Shown here one piece after another: positions 35,139 to 46,611 of a stretch of DNA of 64,000 nucleotides. The translations under genes were made by a program, and so were the position numbers. The notes under the pieces were generated by a model. That model did not search any database and had not been told where the DNA came from. It saw only the letters and a list, made by a program, of their open reading frames with translations. Position 1 is the stretch's first letter. Every line of letters starts with the position of its first letter. The stretch is from Chrysoperla carnea. Taxonomy: Eukaryota > Arthropoda > Insecta > Neuroptera > Chrysopidae. The DNA lies in NCBI RefSeq assembly GCF_905475395.1, contig NC_058337.1:92250368-92314367 (forward strand), written 5' to 3'.

Positions 35139-35197
<59 letters not shown>
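35139..35197. repeat. (TA)n microsatellite
   Basis: About 29 uninterrupted AT dinucleotide units. Length is probably polymorphic between individuals and may be miscounted in assembly. Confidence 0.95.
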
Positions 35198-35201
<4 letters not shown>

Positions 35202-38200
35202 TAAAATTTTATCGATGGTCATTTTTGACATTTATTAGATAGACTCGATCGATGAACATTTGAACCATCATCAGTACAAAAACAATAGCTCCATTTCCTT
35301 CGGAAAATCGCTAATAAATAGTGTAGGTATACAAATAAACGATATGGCCCTTAAAGTAAAATAGACCATTAAACATATTCTTTTCACTGGTTGAAAATGC
35401 TTGAAGTAAAAAAGACACAGCTGTCGAAAAATTAATTCAGTCGTTTATATTTATTGTGTTAGTGACTAGATACAAGCTCCAAACGGGTGGCGATGTGTCT
35501 AAAAAATAAAGAGTGGGCGTCGTTTGTCAAAAGGTGCGTGCGAAATCACGCTCGTTTCAGCTTTTCCGTGCGTTTTTGTTGGAAAATCAATTGAATTCTT
35601 GTAGAAATGAGACTTAAATTGGCTTGTACAACGAAATTCGCAATTGATAAAACCGAAGTTATCAGATTATTTTCAAAACTATTAGATTACGCGTATTAGG
35701 CTACATGTGTGCTTCGTGAGTCACACTGCCCCAGTTAAGACTTCTCTGATTGAAATTGAAAATCTAATCAAATATGCAAATAATGGCAAAGTTCATGATT
35801 CACAACACTTAACTAATCCATAAATTAAATCAATAATTATTTTATTTAAATACAAATTGTCCATTTTATTAAACATAAAAATATTTTGTAATATCCTTTT
35901 TTACTTCTCTTATTAAACGTATAATGTTATTACGTCAATCGATAGTGATTACTAATATTTAATTACTAGGATATATAAAAAAAAAATGGTGTAATAACAA
36001 TATTTTTATCAATTTTTATATCAATTACAAAAATATATTTATGATGTATAAAAATACATTGTTACCATAATTATTATTGGTAATATTATATTTATATTCC
36101 ATTATATTGACATCATAACCCATATCTACTTTGTAAATGTTATTACAGGTCAGGGATCCTTTTTTCACACTATATTTACTTATAGAATGTACTCAAGAAG
36201 TTATGATATGATTATCATTAATTAATTGCAGTTTGCACGCTCAAAAAAAGTTTAAAGCAGTAACGACAAGTAAATATTACAAAAACAAGCAAGTTTCAAA
36301 GCTCAAGGTAATAAAGAGTATAAGTAAAATAGATTTGAGTTTTTTTTATAATTTATAGGCTATAACAGAAAGCCGGAAGGTATAAATATCTTAACATTTC
36401 GGAATCCAGGGAAAGTCAATGAATCTTTATGAAAACTGTGCGACTGTATTGTTTAAAGCTAACTTAAAGAAGTTAAAAACAAAAATTTGTGTGACCTTGC
36501 TCATGGAGTGGGGGTCACCCCTTCTCGGTGAGTTTATGCAAAGAATGACAACGGAAATCGATAAAGAAATGAATTCTAAGCAAAAAGTGTCATTAAAACA
36601 TATTTCGAAAAGTCAATACTTTCCGAGTTATTGACGAATGAAATTCGGAGTATTTAATGTCAAATAATAGAAGAATTTGACGTTTTTTGAAAAAAGTATT
36701 TCGTACACTTTTTAAAATACTATAAAAGCCTTGAAAATGAAAAGAGTTTTAAGTCATTTGTATAAAAATTGACGGAGTTATGATGAAAACAGTTTATGGA
36801 ACCTTTCTTTTTTTGTTTAATTCAGTACAAAAACTGATGAATTTACCACGGGATTAACTTTATTTAGGTACTGGCAACAGGCTCAAGAAGTTCTAGCCGT
36901 TTCGGATGAATATTTTTTGAAATATTGCAATTAAAATGCAAAAAAAAAAAAAAAAAATTCGAAAAATACAAGAAAATGTCTTTATCGTTAAATAACTCGA
37001 AAAAATATTTCTATTTTTAAGAAATAATAAAATAAACGAATTTTAATTTCTTTATCTTTTCTAAATTTTCTGGACGATTTAAATATAATTGTCTAAATTA
37101 AGAGATAATTATCAATTTTATCAGTTATCTTGTATTAGGAATAAAATCTATAAGGGTAATCCCTAATTATAAAACTTTCCCGAAATATTTAGATAACAAC
37201 CTTCATATAAAATAGATGTTGGATTTTCCCCATCATTCAAAATTAATTAATTTTACCAATAAAATAATCATGTAGGTATGCAGTAGACTCATTTGACTTC
37301 TATATCCACAAAGAGATAAATATTGACATATAGTAATAATATTTAGGTACACCTTTGGGCATCTAAAATAATACAATATAATTTTTTTCCAAGAATTGTT
37401 GCAATGTTCCTTTTTTAAGTCAAATAATGAAAGTAAAGAATTAATTTTTATAATATTTCTTTGAATTTATCTGTCTTGCAAAGTATAGTTTATAGTCAAA
37501 TACATTATGACATTTCTAAGATTAATATATTACTTATATAGCAGAAAAGATGGGCTTAAGTAAGAGAAGAATAAGATAGCTGATCTCTGGAATGCAACAA
37601 AGTATTTAACTGTACTATAATGCCTTTTACACCATATAAGGTAATGTGCGTTATTGAATATTAGAAGAAAACTAAGCTACGTAAAACGTAGCATATAATT
37701 GCCTTAAATTATACTTAGTATTGCCTTAAATAATAAATATAGCCGTAGTATTGCCTTAAATAATAAATGATATCCTAAACAACTTAAATTATTAATATTC
37801 GTTAATATTAAATGAAACTGAAATTTTAAACTTTTATATCTACTCAATATCATTCTCTTAAGAAATCAGACAATTTTGCAGCACAATATATTCATGAAAT
37901 TTAAATATGGTTCAAATATTTTTTTTCCGTAACTTTATTGGCAGGACATTTGAGCTAAACCATTTAGTAATTGATACCATTATTTTTAATTAGTTAAAAT
38001 TAATTAATAAAAGTAGAAATTCAGTGAGATCAATTCAAATTTTTAAAACGTCGGTGACATCATAGTATGTGGCTTGTCAGACTTGTTGACACTCTGTATG
38101 TTATTATTTACTTATATTATGGTATTACCATGGATATATACTATAGTAACTACATCCGTGGATATTACACCTGTATTAAACATTACATTGAACTGTCATT

Positions 38201-39307
38201 AAGTGACAGCTCACATACTAATACGTCATCAACAGAGAGCGCCAAAAGAACTGTGTTTAAACATCTCAAAATGATTCTCTATTTTAAATATTTTTTTACA
38301 CTTTGTTACACCATTTTTAACCAGTATTTATATTTTTTTAGTAATAACGGTGTAAACAATGAACTAAAAATATTAAAAAAATACATTGATATTCCCTATT
38401 ATTAACAACGAAAAAACATTTACAAAGGGACAACTAACAGCAGTTATTAAAAGTGGAATACTGAAGTCAACAACGAATTTTCACTGTTGAGTTTATAATA
38501 TTTCAAAATTCGGCCATATTTATTCAACATGGTGCAGAAAATTTTAAGCTAAAAAAATTTCATGTCCTATGAGCGTTGTGGATTTTTTCCCGATAGACTA
38601 ATTGATACATAATCGTCAGCCTATTTGCGTTTCTTTATTGAAATTATTTTTTGAGTAAATGAATCACGCTTTCTTAAGTACACATTTATTTATATTGGTA
38701 TATGACTTCGCCTTGTTCGTATTTGAATATTTGAACTTTTGATTGCAACTGCCTGCACAGCAATTACCATTAAATTTTTCTATATTTTCCATATTTCCAC
38801 ATATTAATGATATGTTCACTACATATTGTATTGATTAAAATTGAATGAATAAATTGAATTGAATATGTAACATAAGATCCATGATAATGGAATAATAACT
38901 GAGAGAAGAGTTTCACAATATACTTAGGTTGAATACTAAATTGTACAATATAAAATTCTAAAAGAAGCTATTTATACCTAAACTCTATCTTTTCTGACCA
39001 ATCTTAAAAAACTTATTAAGTTAATTAGATTCATCGAATCGAAGAAATAGCGCTATATAATATATAGAGGTGAGCATGATATAAATTCAAGTTTGAAAAA
39101 TATAAACAAAAAATAAAAATAATATTTTATTGACAATACTCAGAACAAAATTATTATTTAATATTGATAAAAATCTTTGATTCCTGTTTCCGCTAATATC
39201 AAATGATATAAATTTAATGAACTTTAATGTAACCAAATTTAGTTTTCATAACGATTTGAAGTAAAAATATGTGCTAAAATTTTTTCTTGTTTTAACAACT
39301 TGACAAA
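35198..39307. other. Intergenic region before the secreted-protein gene
   Basis: AT-rich. Open frames at 36419-36634 and 38067-38405 show no recognisable domain, and the second overlaps the inverted-repeat element at 38050-38240. An A run lies near 36940-36957. I see no exon chain. Confidence 0.4.
38050..38240. mobile_element. Small inverted-repeat (MITE-like) element
   Basis: Left TGACATCATAGTATGTGGC-TTGTCA (about 38053-38077) pairs with right TGACAGCTCACATACTAATACGTCA (about 38203-38228), with a few mismatches. A second, weaker inverted pair (CCATGGATAT against a CCGTGGATAT context) lies inside. No target duplication was seen. Confidence 0.45.
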
Positions 39308-42300
39308 ATGATAACCAATTTTTTATTAATAGTTTTAGTTTTAAACGCGAAATCTGTGTCAGTGTATGGAACCTTTAATATTTCGTTACCCCAATTACCA
39401 TCGTTGGATAATTTACCTTTTTTTGGAACAACAACCACTGTCCGTCCAATTGTAATTATTAATCAACCATCACCCCCAAATCATTATCAGAACCATCATC
39501 ATCATCAACATAATCAGAATTATAATAATGGTGGATATTACTTGGTATTGGAACGTACTGAAGTTCCATATGTAAATAATAATTTTTTAAATAATGTTCA
39601 GTTTCAAATTCAAAGAATTAATTCTACAGTGGCGGCATGTGTTGGAACATTCAATTTACGGCAGCATGTACAGGGTGCAACAGTAAGTCTTTTTTTTTCG
39701 GCTAAGAACAAATAATAATACTTATCCAATGATCCAATGATAAAGAAATTTTTAAACTACATTTCGTCTTAGCCTAGAATATAGTCTTTCTAAACAGACA
39801 AAATGTATTTAATGACCCGAAAATTTTTTTGAATTGAAAACGAATATTTTCTTGCATTGAGAAGATTTAACTACAATTTCCCGTGGATTCCTATTTAACA
39901 AAATTTTAATAAATCATTTTACTATATATCTACAATTGTCCTTGTCTGTAAACCTTTCTTATTTTATTAAAATTGGCTTCAGCAAATGTTCAATACAGCA
40001 AGAATCAGGTAACCTTTATAAAAATAGATACGCAACAGGGTTTCCTGATATCGAATTTGCTATAGAAAATTGCAAAAATAGACTTGATACCATAACAAAA
40101 TTGGAAAGTTAAATTAAAATGGATTAAAAATTGAAGAAGTTATAAACATTCAGAGATTGTTGTCTCTGCCTCTTTTTTGAAAAACAAAGTTTTATATGTA
40201 ATTTCTATGGCGATGCTATGCAATGACGTCACTAGTCGATATTTTTCTCTTTGTTTAATTACTAGTTTTAATTAACTAACCCATTTCCTAATTTTTAGCA
40301 TCATTACCTTTTTCTTTGTTACACATATTTTGGCATGAGGTGATTTTTAAAGTTTTATTAGAATTTTTTTGAATAATGGCTACTTATTATTTTGTGAAGT
40401 AAGCCTAGTCTAATATTAAAGCATAGAATACTTCTTTGGTAATGCCATACGATTAAAGGTAGTACCAGCATGAAATCACTTTTCGACAGATTTGGCCGAA
40501 TTTTTTTTCTCGGGTTTATAATAGCTTTATTTATGAATTCCTAAAATTTCATAATTTTTGACCGTTTAGATCGCGAGATATTTAAAGACAAAGTTCGCGA
40601 TTTTGAGGGTCATGTCCCATTTAAAGCATGTAAAATGTCCGGTCTCTCCAACTATTTTTTATGATATTATTATATATTGAAGAAAAAGTAGAAAAAAATG
40701 TTTATACAATAAAATTCTAAAAAAAAAATTTAGAAATTAATTTTCACTTTCGAGATATTAATTTTGACGTAAATTGATCGAAATTGGGACGTTGGCATAA
40801 TTATTTCCCATTTTAAACGGTCAAAATTTCTGAAACTTTGGGAATTAATAGTAAGCATTATTAAATTCTTAAATTTAATTTTTCGTTAAATTCTGTCGAA
40901 AAAAAAATTGTACCATTGCTTTAACATAGAAACTGCAAATACCATGCTGGAAATACCTTAAACAAAATGTCTGAGTAAAAAGAAAAAAATTAGAATATTA
41001 AATATTTGCAAATAACGCAAATATAAGTAATATAGTATTTGCTTCAGGTATAACACGTTTCTGTTTGAAATAATTACTCTTAATGATTATTAAATGCAAT
41101 TAATTTTACAATATAGAAAACAAGATTTGTTAAAGATGACTCACTACAATTCAATCTGCTCTTTTGACGTTAATAAATATTAACCTTTTATTGTAAGCAA
41201 ATAAATTCTATGCCGTTGGGTTTTTTAGTAAATTAATTTAAATAATTTTATAATTATTTTATAACGTGTAAAATAAGATAATTATTGTTTTATATCTGTT
41301 ACATAAAAATAATTATATCAAAATAATAATTCTTTTTGACCTACTTGATCTAGAGTAGCGACTAGACACAAGGAGGTATACTGTCCCAATTTTAGTTTCA
41401 CTTCTAGTTTAGCTAGTTACTAATGCTAATGGAAATTACAACGAACAGTTCTTTTTTTATACAGGTGTTTTAAAAACACTCAGAGAAACTTCTAGATATT
41501 GTAGGAAACACCAAAACAAATACTTTTAGTCCTTCTTTATCGATGAATGTTTTAAAACCATAATATGATAAAAAATTTTATAATCATATTGTTCCAAAAT
41601 AAAAAGTATTTGAGTATAGGATTTTTCTATCATCATTTTGTTATTTTTCTGTAACGAATTCCAAGAAAAATATTTTACTTTACATATTCTTCATATGATC
41701 ATATTCATCATATTCCTTTATCATATTTTTCATCATGATGTATTTAACATCCCAGTATAAGACGTCATTGTAAGGGATACGATTTTCGAAATAGAAATTT
41801 TCAAAATATCTTAACATATCATGGTCAGAACAAGGGATTATAACTCCAGTTAAAAGAAGAAATATGTGTGTATGTGTGTTCAGTCAACAAATAATATCGC
41901 CTTCGTTGATGTGTTGATTAAAGCGTATTAACGGCAATATGATCCGAAAAGAATTTCATGAAATTCGCTCGAGCCGTTTCGAGTCAGTCGAGTTTTAATT
42001 TTGTATAACTAATTATTACTCTGGGAAGTTAATCGTGTCGATCTTAAGGGTCGCACAAGACCCTACCCGGGGCTGGTTGTGTTAAAAATTAATGTGCCTG
42101 TTACTAGAAAATGATGAAATTGGGTAACTAAATTTTTGTTCTAAAATATTTTTTTATATACACTACAATTTCTAGAAGTGTGTCGGTATATTTTTGAAAC
42201 ACTTTATACATTATTTTTTATCGCAATCCACGGATCTACATCCCTGTCGTTCCAGCAAACCTCTAATATATGTAAATTTGTAAAAAATTGAAACTTAATT

Positions 42301-43056
42301 ACTTTTTAAATAATTATTTTTTTAAATATTTTAGTTGGTTGTACGCTTATATAGTTGCCAAAGTCAACAGCAATGTAATCCGCAATATTTATCCGAAATA
42401 CCACGAAGACCATTGTGTCAGTATTTAATCGGCTATCAACAATATCAACAATATGGAGGTTCATCACCTTATGGTATACAAGGGCGATCAAGCTGTTCAT
42501 CGCCCCCATATCAACAGCAACAAAATGGTTGCAGTTTACCAGAGGTATAATATTTTCCTACATACATTTGGGCTATTGAAGTTGAAATTTCTTTCTTTCT
42601 CAATAATAACTGTTATTTATAATAACTGTTATATATTTTTGAATATTGCTTTATTTATTTTTTCAGGGAACCTATCAATTTGTCAATTATGTTCCATTAA
42701 ATGTCGTCCCACAACAGATTCCAGGACAACGATGGCGCATGGATTGTTATATGGCTGTGAGTGGTCGACGTATTGCCACATTTTCATTATACGCTCGATG
42801 TGGATCTACTAATGTAATTATATCACTGAATTCATTGTAATATCATTTGCAATTAAATAAATATGTCTTCATTTTTTTTAATTTTTAGGATAATTTTATT
42901 AGTGGAAGCAGTACCAATACGCAACCATTAATTATAACGAATGCTTTACAAGTGGCACAATTTGAACGGTTAACCGCTACAGCAGTCAATAGTATTGAAG
43001 AGAATAATGATACTGAAGTAACGACGATTGTTCCAGAAGCATTTTCTGTATCTTAA
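39308..43056 (+). CDS. Secreted cysteine-rich protein, DUF1091/DM8 (MD-2-like) candidate
   Basis: Four exons: 39308-39682, 42335-42544, 42667-42813, 42889-43056, all GT-AG and all phase 0, giving 299 residues. Residues 1-21 form a signal peptide (MITNFLLIVLVLNAKSVSVY). Residues about 58-75 are His/Asn/Gln-rich. Eight cysteines follow at 111, 133, 139, 153, 179, 191, 222 and 240, an even number that suits disulphides. Possible N-glycosylation sites are N24 and N105. From about residue 75 the order of a beta-rich segment, RRPLCQYL, then CSLPEGTYQFVNY, PGQRW and a closing strand TFSLYA resembles the insect DUF1091/DM8 family, related in fold to MD-2 lipid-binding domains. Residues 154-190 are a Gln/Tyr/Ser-rich insertion that I do not know from that family. 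The C-terminal 45 residues are Thr/Asn-rich. Intron 1 is 2.65 kb and full of repeats. The gene model is firm; the family call is pattern-based. Confidence 0.85.
40451..40925. mobile_element. Imperfect foldback element in intron 1
   Basis: Left arm about 40451-40570 and right arm about 40812-40925 are inverted and diverged copies. Shared words include TTTTTGACCGTTTA, TTCGACAGA and GGTA(G)TACCA-TTTAA. The centre is AT-rich and non-coding. An old MITE is the likeliest origin. Confidence 0.6.
41463..42205. mobile_element. Diverged TIR element in intron 1
   Basis: GTGTTTTAAAAACACTC-AACTTCTAGATATTGTAG (41465-41503) and its inverted relative CTACAATTTCTAGAAGTGTG-TTTTTGAAACACTTT (42163-42205) bound a 740-bp stretch that includes an inverted copy of the 33870-34230 repeat. 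The ends are only partly similar, so this may be two insertions rather than one element. Confidence 0.4.
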
Positions 43057-43136
43057 TAGTTAACGTACATCGTGAGGAGTTTTCGATAAATCGTTTGATA
43101 TCGAATTTATTACTTTGCGAATTTATTATTATTTTT

Positions 43137-43636
43137 AGTCCGTGGGACAGTAAGGGTGCTTTTTACGACTTTTTTCGAAAGTGTTGCGTTCTCAAATGAG
43201 CACGATGACGTCATATTTAAACTATCGATCTGAAAAAACGCAGCAAGGAATTTGTCGGACATCATGACCACTGTTAACTTTAATAACTATTAAGCAATAA
43301 AATATTTTGTTCGACAAAAATACTGCACTGCTGAGCTTACGTACGACCTAGAATATTCCGTAATTAAGTTTTTTTGCCTTTCAATACATACGTAGTTCAT
43401 GTTTGCTGAATTGTCAAATATAATTATTAATGTTATCGAGTGATAATAGTGTCCGACAAATTCCTTGGTGCGTTATTTCAAATCGATAGCTTAAATATGA
43501 CGTCATCGTGCTCATTTGAAAACACAGCGCTTTTTTTTTTTTTTAAAAGAGAATAGAATCGCCAAAGGCAAGCAACTCACGAAATTTCAAGTATGTATGT
43601 ATCATTTTAAAAAGCACCCTTACTGTCCTGCGGACT
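43137..43636. mobile_element. 500-bp TIR element behind the secreted-protein gene
   Basis: The ends match as inverted repeats: left AGTCCGTGGGACAGTAAGGG and right, on the other strand, AGTCCGCAGGACAGTAAGGG, both continuing TGCTTTTTA. A subterminal inverted pair contains GAGCACGATGACGTCATATT and its complement, and a third TGTCGGACA/TGTCCGACA pair lies inside. The whole thing is an imperfect palindrome with no transposase frame. It starts 80 bases after the stop codon, so it may supply the 3' UTR or poly(A) signal (AATAAA at about 43296). The target duplication is not clear. Confidence 0.82.
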
Positions 43637-44286
43637 GTATTTATCAAAAATCAAACAATTAGTGATCCATGATATTAACCATTCTCCGCCTTACGTTACG
43701 TCGAGTATCTATGATGAAACTTTGTAACTGTAATTTAAAAAAAAAAAAAATTAGAAATAGAAACTCTGGAATGTAATGAATTCAAAAAATAAATTAAAAT
43801 AGTGAGTGTTAATGCACCAATAATGACTTTCTAAAAACTGATGAGTGGTACTGAAAATAGTTTGGAATTTCTAACAAATATTTAAAATGAGTAAAGAATT
43901 AATAATTATTTTATACAAAATAATTTATATCTTTAAATTTGTATATAATATATGGAAAATGTATTAGTAACGTTGTCATATAGTACTAATAAAAAAAGAT
44001 AAATAATATAATATGTAAATTTGTATGATAAAGATAAACTATAACAGAAACTAATATAAGCGATATTTACTGTCTTTAGCTTTACACTACCCCCAACGGT
44101 ATATCATATATACACATAGAAATTTCTCATATTTTATACAAGTGTAATAGAACCTGAAGGGTGTATAAATTCTCAAGAGACCTATGGACCACAATTTCTC
44201 GCACATTTCACAAAACCACATATAAACTGTGCATTTATACAATGATGTTTTAATTTGCAAGTATTACAGATATTTAGATATTACGT
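43637..44286. other. Spacer
   Basis: AT-rich non-coding sequence with an A run at about 43737-43749. Nothing else is recognised. Confidence 0.45.
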
Positions 44287-44527
44287 TTTTAACCGACTTC
44301 AAACAAAAAAGGAGGAGGTTATCAATTCGACTGCTTTTTTTTACGTGTGTTACCTCAGAACATTCGACTGAGTGAACCGATTTTGATGATTCTTTATCTT
44401 TGAAAGCTGGTGCTTTCCGTGTGGTCTCATTTCATTTTGACCCAGTCAAAAAAGGAGGAGGTTATCAATTCGACTGCTTTTTTTTATATGTGTGTTAACT
44501 CAGAACTTTCGACTGAGTGAACCGATT
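44287..44527. repeat. Two copies of a GGAGGAGGTT-type dispersed insect repeat
   Basis: Copies at about 44304-44400 and 44448-44527 share AAAAAAGGAGGAGGTTATCA, ATTCGACTGCTTTTTTTT and TTCGACTGAGTGAACCGATT. The first is preceded by AACCGACTTCAAA. From memory this is a common dispersed repeat of insect genomes; I cannot name its class with certainty. Confidence 0.7.
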
Positions 44528-44750
44528 GAAAACCATGAGAAAACCATAAAAGTCTTAAATTTGCATTAAGTATGCACGACAAGAGGACGAATAACTCGAT
44601 TCGAATAACTCACGCCAACCGATTTCGATGATTCTTTTTTTAGTGACGAATTAGTTAGTGTACTTCAGATTCACTAAAAATTACAAAATAAAAAAAACTT
44701 TCCGACTTCAAAAGAAAACCTTTTCCAAAACAAATTAATAAGCACTAAAA

Positions 44751-44914
44751 AGTAAAAAAATAACGATAATATAATGTAGCTAAATTATTGTTATTTTTGG
44801 AGTCGGTGTCAGCCAAGCTAATGTAGCAAACTGCTCTGTCAGAGTTGTTTCCTTGGACCGACTCCAAAAAACACAACAATTTTAACTACATATTATTATC
44901 GTTATTTTCTTACT
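44751..44914. mobile_element. Short foldback element with 57-bp arms
   Basis: Arms 44751-44807 and 44857-44914 are inverted copies. Inner ends are GGAGTCGGT and ACCGACTCC; outer parts share AATAACGATAAT and ATGTAG. The loop is 49 bases. It is non-coding and MITE-like. Confidence 0.75.
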
Positions 44915-45867
44915 TTCTTTATACTTTCTCTACATCATACCCCCCCCCCCCTCCCCCAAAACACACACACTACTATTTGAATCTACCTATAAATTTCAAC
45001 TGAAGTTTTGCCCTTACTGGTAGTTTATCACGGACCCACTTAATCTATGGTTAAAGAATAACAGCTCGATAACTCTTCTCGTTTTTGTGTTTCTTGTTCA
45101 TGGGTGGACAAACTAGGCAATTCCATTGATAGCTGTATAATGTTGTTAGTAGAATCAAGAATGAAAAACCTGAGAATCAACTTTATATAGGTACTTTTAT
45201 GTATATTTTATGTCCACATGATATAAAAATACGTAACTTATCTCGTTTTCATACATCTTTATACTTCATAAAGACGATATACATCCTTTTCTATTGAAAT
45301 TCATACAATAAATTTTCTTTAAATTTTGATTCTAAAATTAGATTTTACTCTCATTCCACATACATGTTTGTCTAATGATGATTAAGTTATAACTTTCTTT
45401 CTTAATATTATTAAAACTATGCATTAATGAACGTGCTTTATTTTCGTTTTTTAATTGAAATAAATTCTGCATTTAACAGTTGCAAAAATAGTTTTCAGAA
45501 ATAAAATTTTTTTAAAATATTTTTTCGTGTGTAATTTAAGGTTGACACTGATCCTCATTTTCGTGACGATTAAGTTAGTTGGTGCATTTTTTTTTTTATG
45601 CATTGCGAAAATACGATACGTAAATATATTTGGATAAGAGATTATTACATAGTTTATCCCCATAAAAAGCCACTTTTAACATTTTATCTATATAATATTT
45701 TGTGATTTATTTTTGCAAATGGCTTACAGACGTCCAGACTTTATACAACGTACAAGTTGATAAATTGTTAAAAGAGTACTTTTTCGATTAAACTAAACGA
45801 AAAAAAAAAGCAGAACTATTTCTCATTACTGTATTAACAAACTTGCATAACCAATCCACCATACAAG

Positions 45868-46217
45868 GGAAATTTACAAAATTTTAGAAACCCCCAACAA
45901 ATTTTTCGGTTACGGAACCCTGAACTTGCACTTGAAACACATCTAAGAACACTCTCAATTAAATTACCTTTTTCCTTAAAGGCTTTTTAAGGCTTTTTCC
46001 AAATTTAGTCCATTTTGAAGATCATCGCCATTATTTTTCGGTTACGCAACTCTGAACTCTCACTTGAAACTCTCCATTAAATTACCTTTCAAACGAAACC
46101 AAAAAAGTCAAAATCGGTTCATCGGTTTAGCCACTACTGTGCCACAGACAGACATACACACACACACCATAAGCGGTCAAACTTATAACACCCCTTTTAT
46201 TAGTTCGGGGGTTAAAA
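45868..46217 (+). repeat. Module of the GGGGGTTAAAAA foldback family
   Basis: It contains twice in tandem the word set CGGTTACG-GAAC-CT-GAACT, then CACTTGAAAC, then ATTAAATTACCTTT, followed by AAAATCGGTTCATCGGTTTA, GCCACAGACAGACA and, at the end, CTTATAACACC and TTCGGGGGTTAAAAA. The same module makes up the arms of the 46612-48375 element. Confidence 0.7.
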
Positions 46218-46611
46218 ACAAAAGTTATATATATGGTTTAATATGATCAATTTATAATTATTAATTTTTCAATTAGGGCAATTCGATAGCTAACTATCGC
46301 CGTAACCAGTTAATCATGACAAGTAACCTTAGGTGTCATAGTTTTTCAGTTCCAAGAAAAACAGGAAAATATTGAACGTGTACATTTCTTATCTAACTAA
46401 AAAAAATTGGAATTTCAAAATGTACAACCAAAGCGTATGTAAGATGGCAATACGGAATTTTTTATATTTTAGGATTTTAATCAAAATCAATTTTATGATA
46501 TAGAAATTACACAGTTGCAGAAATAGTTAGTCCAGGATAATTCTTACATGGTTGAATTATCCTCTACGAAAATTTTGTAAGCGTTGTGCTGTATTTTTAA
46601 CGCACACCCTG

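Noticed and set aside
38067..38405. A 112-codon plus-strand gene
   Set aside because: Its first half overlaps an inverted-repeat element and the rest is Phe/Tyr-rich AT-biased translation.
44940..44957. A C run as a regulatory tract
   Set aside because: It is a simple homopolymer next to a CA run; no context supports a function.
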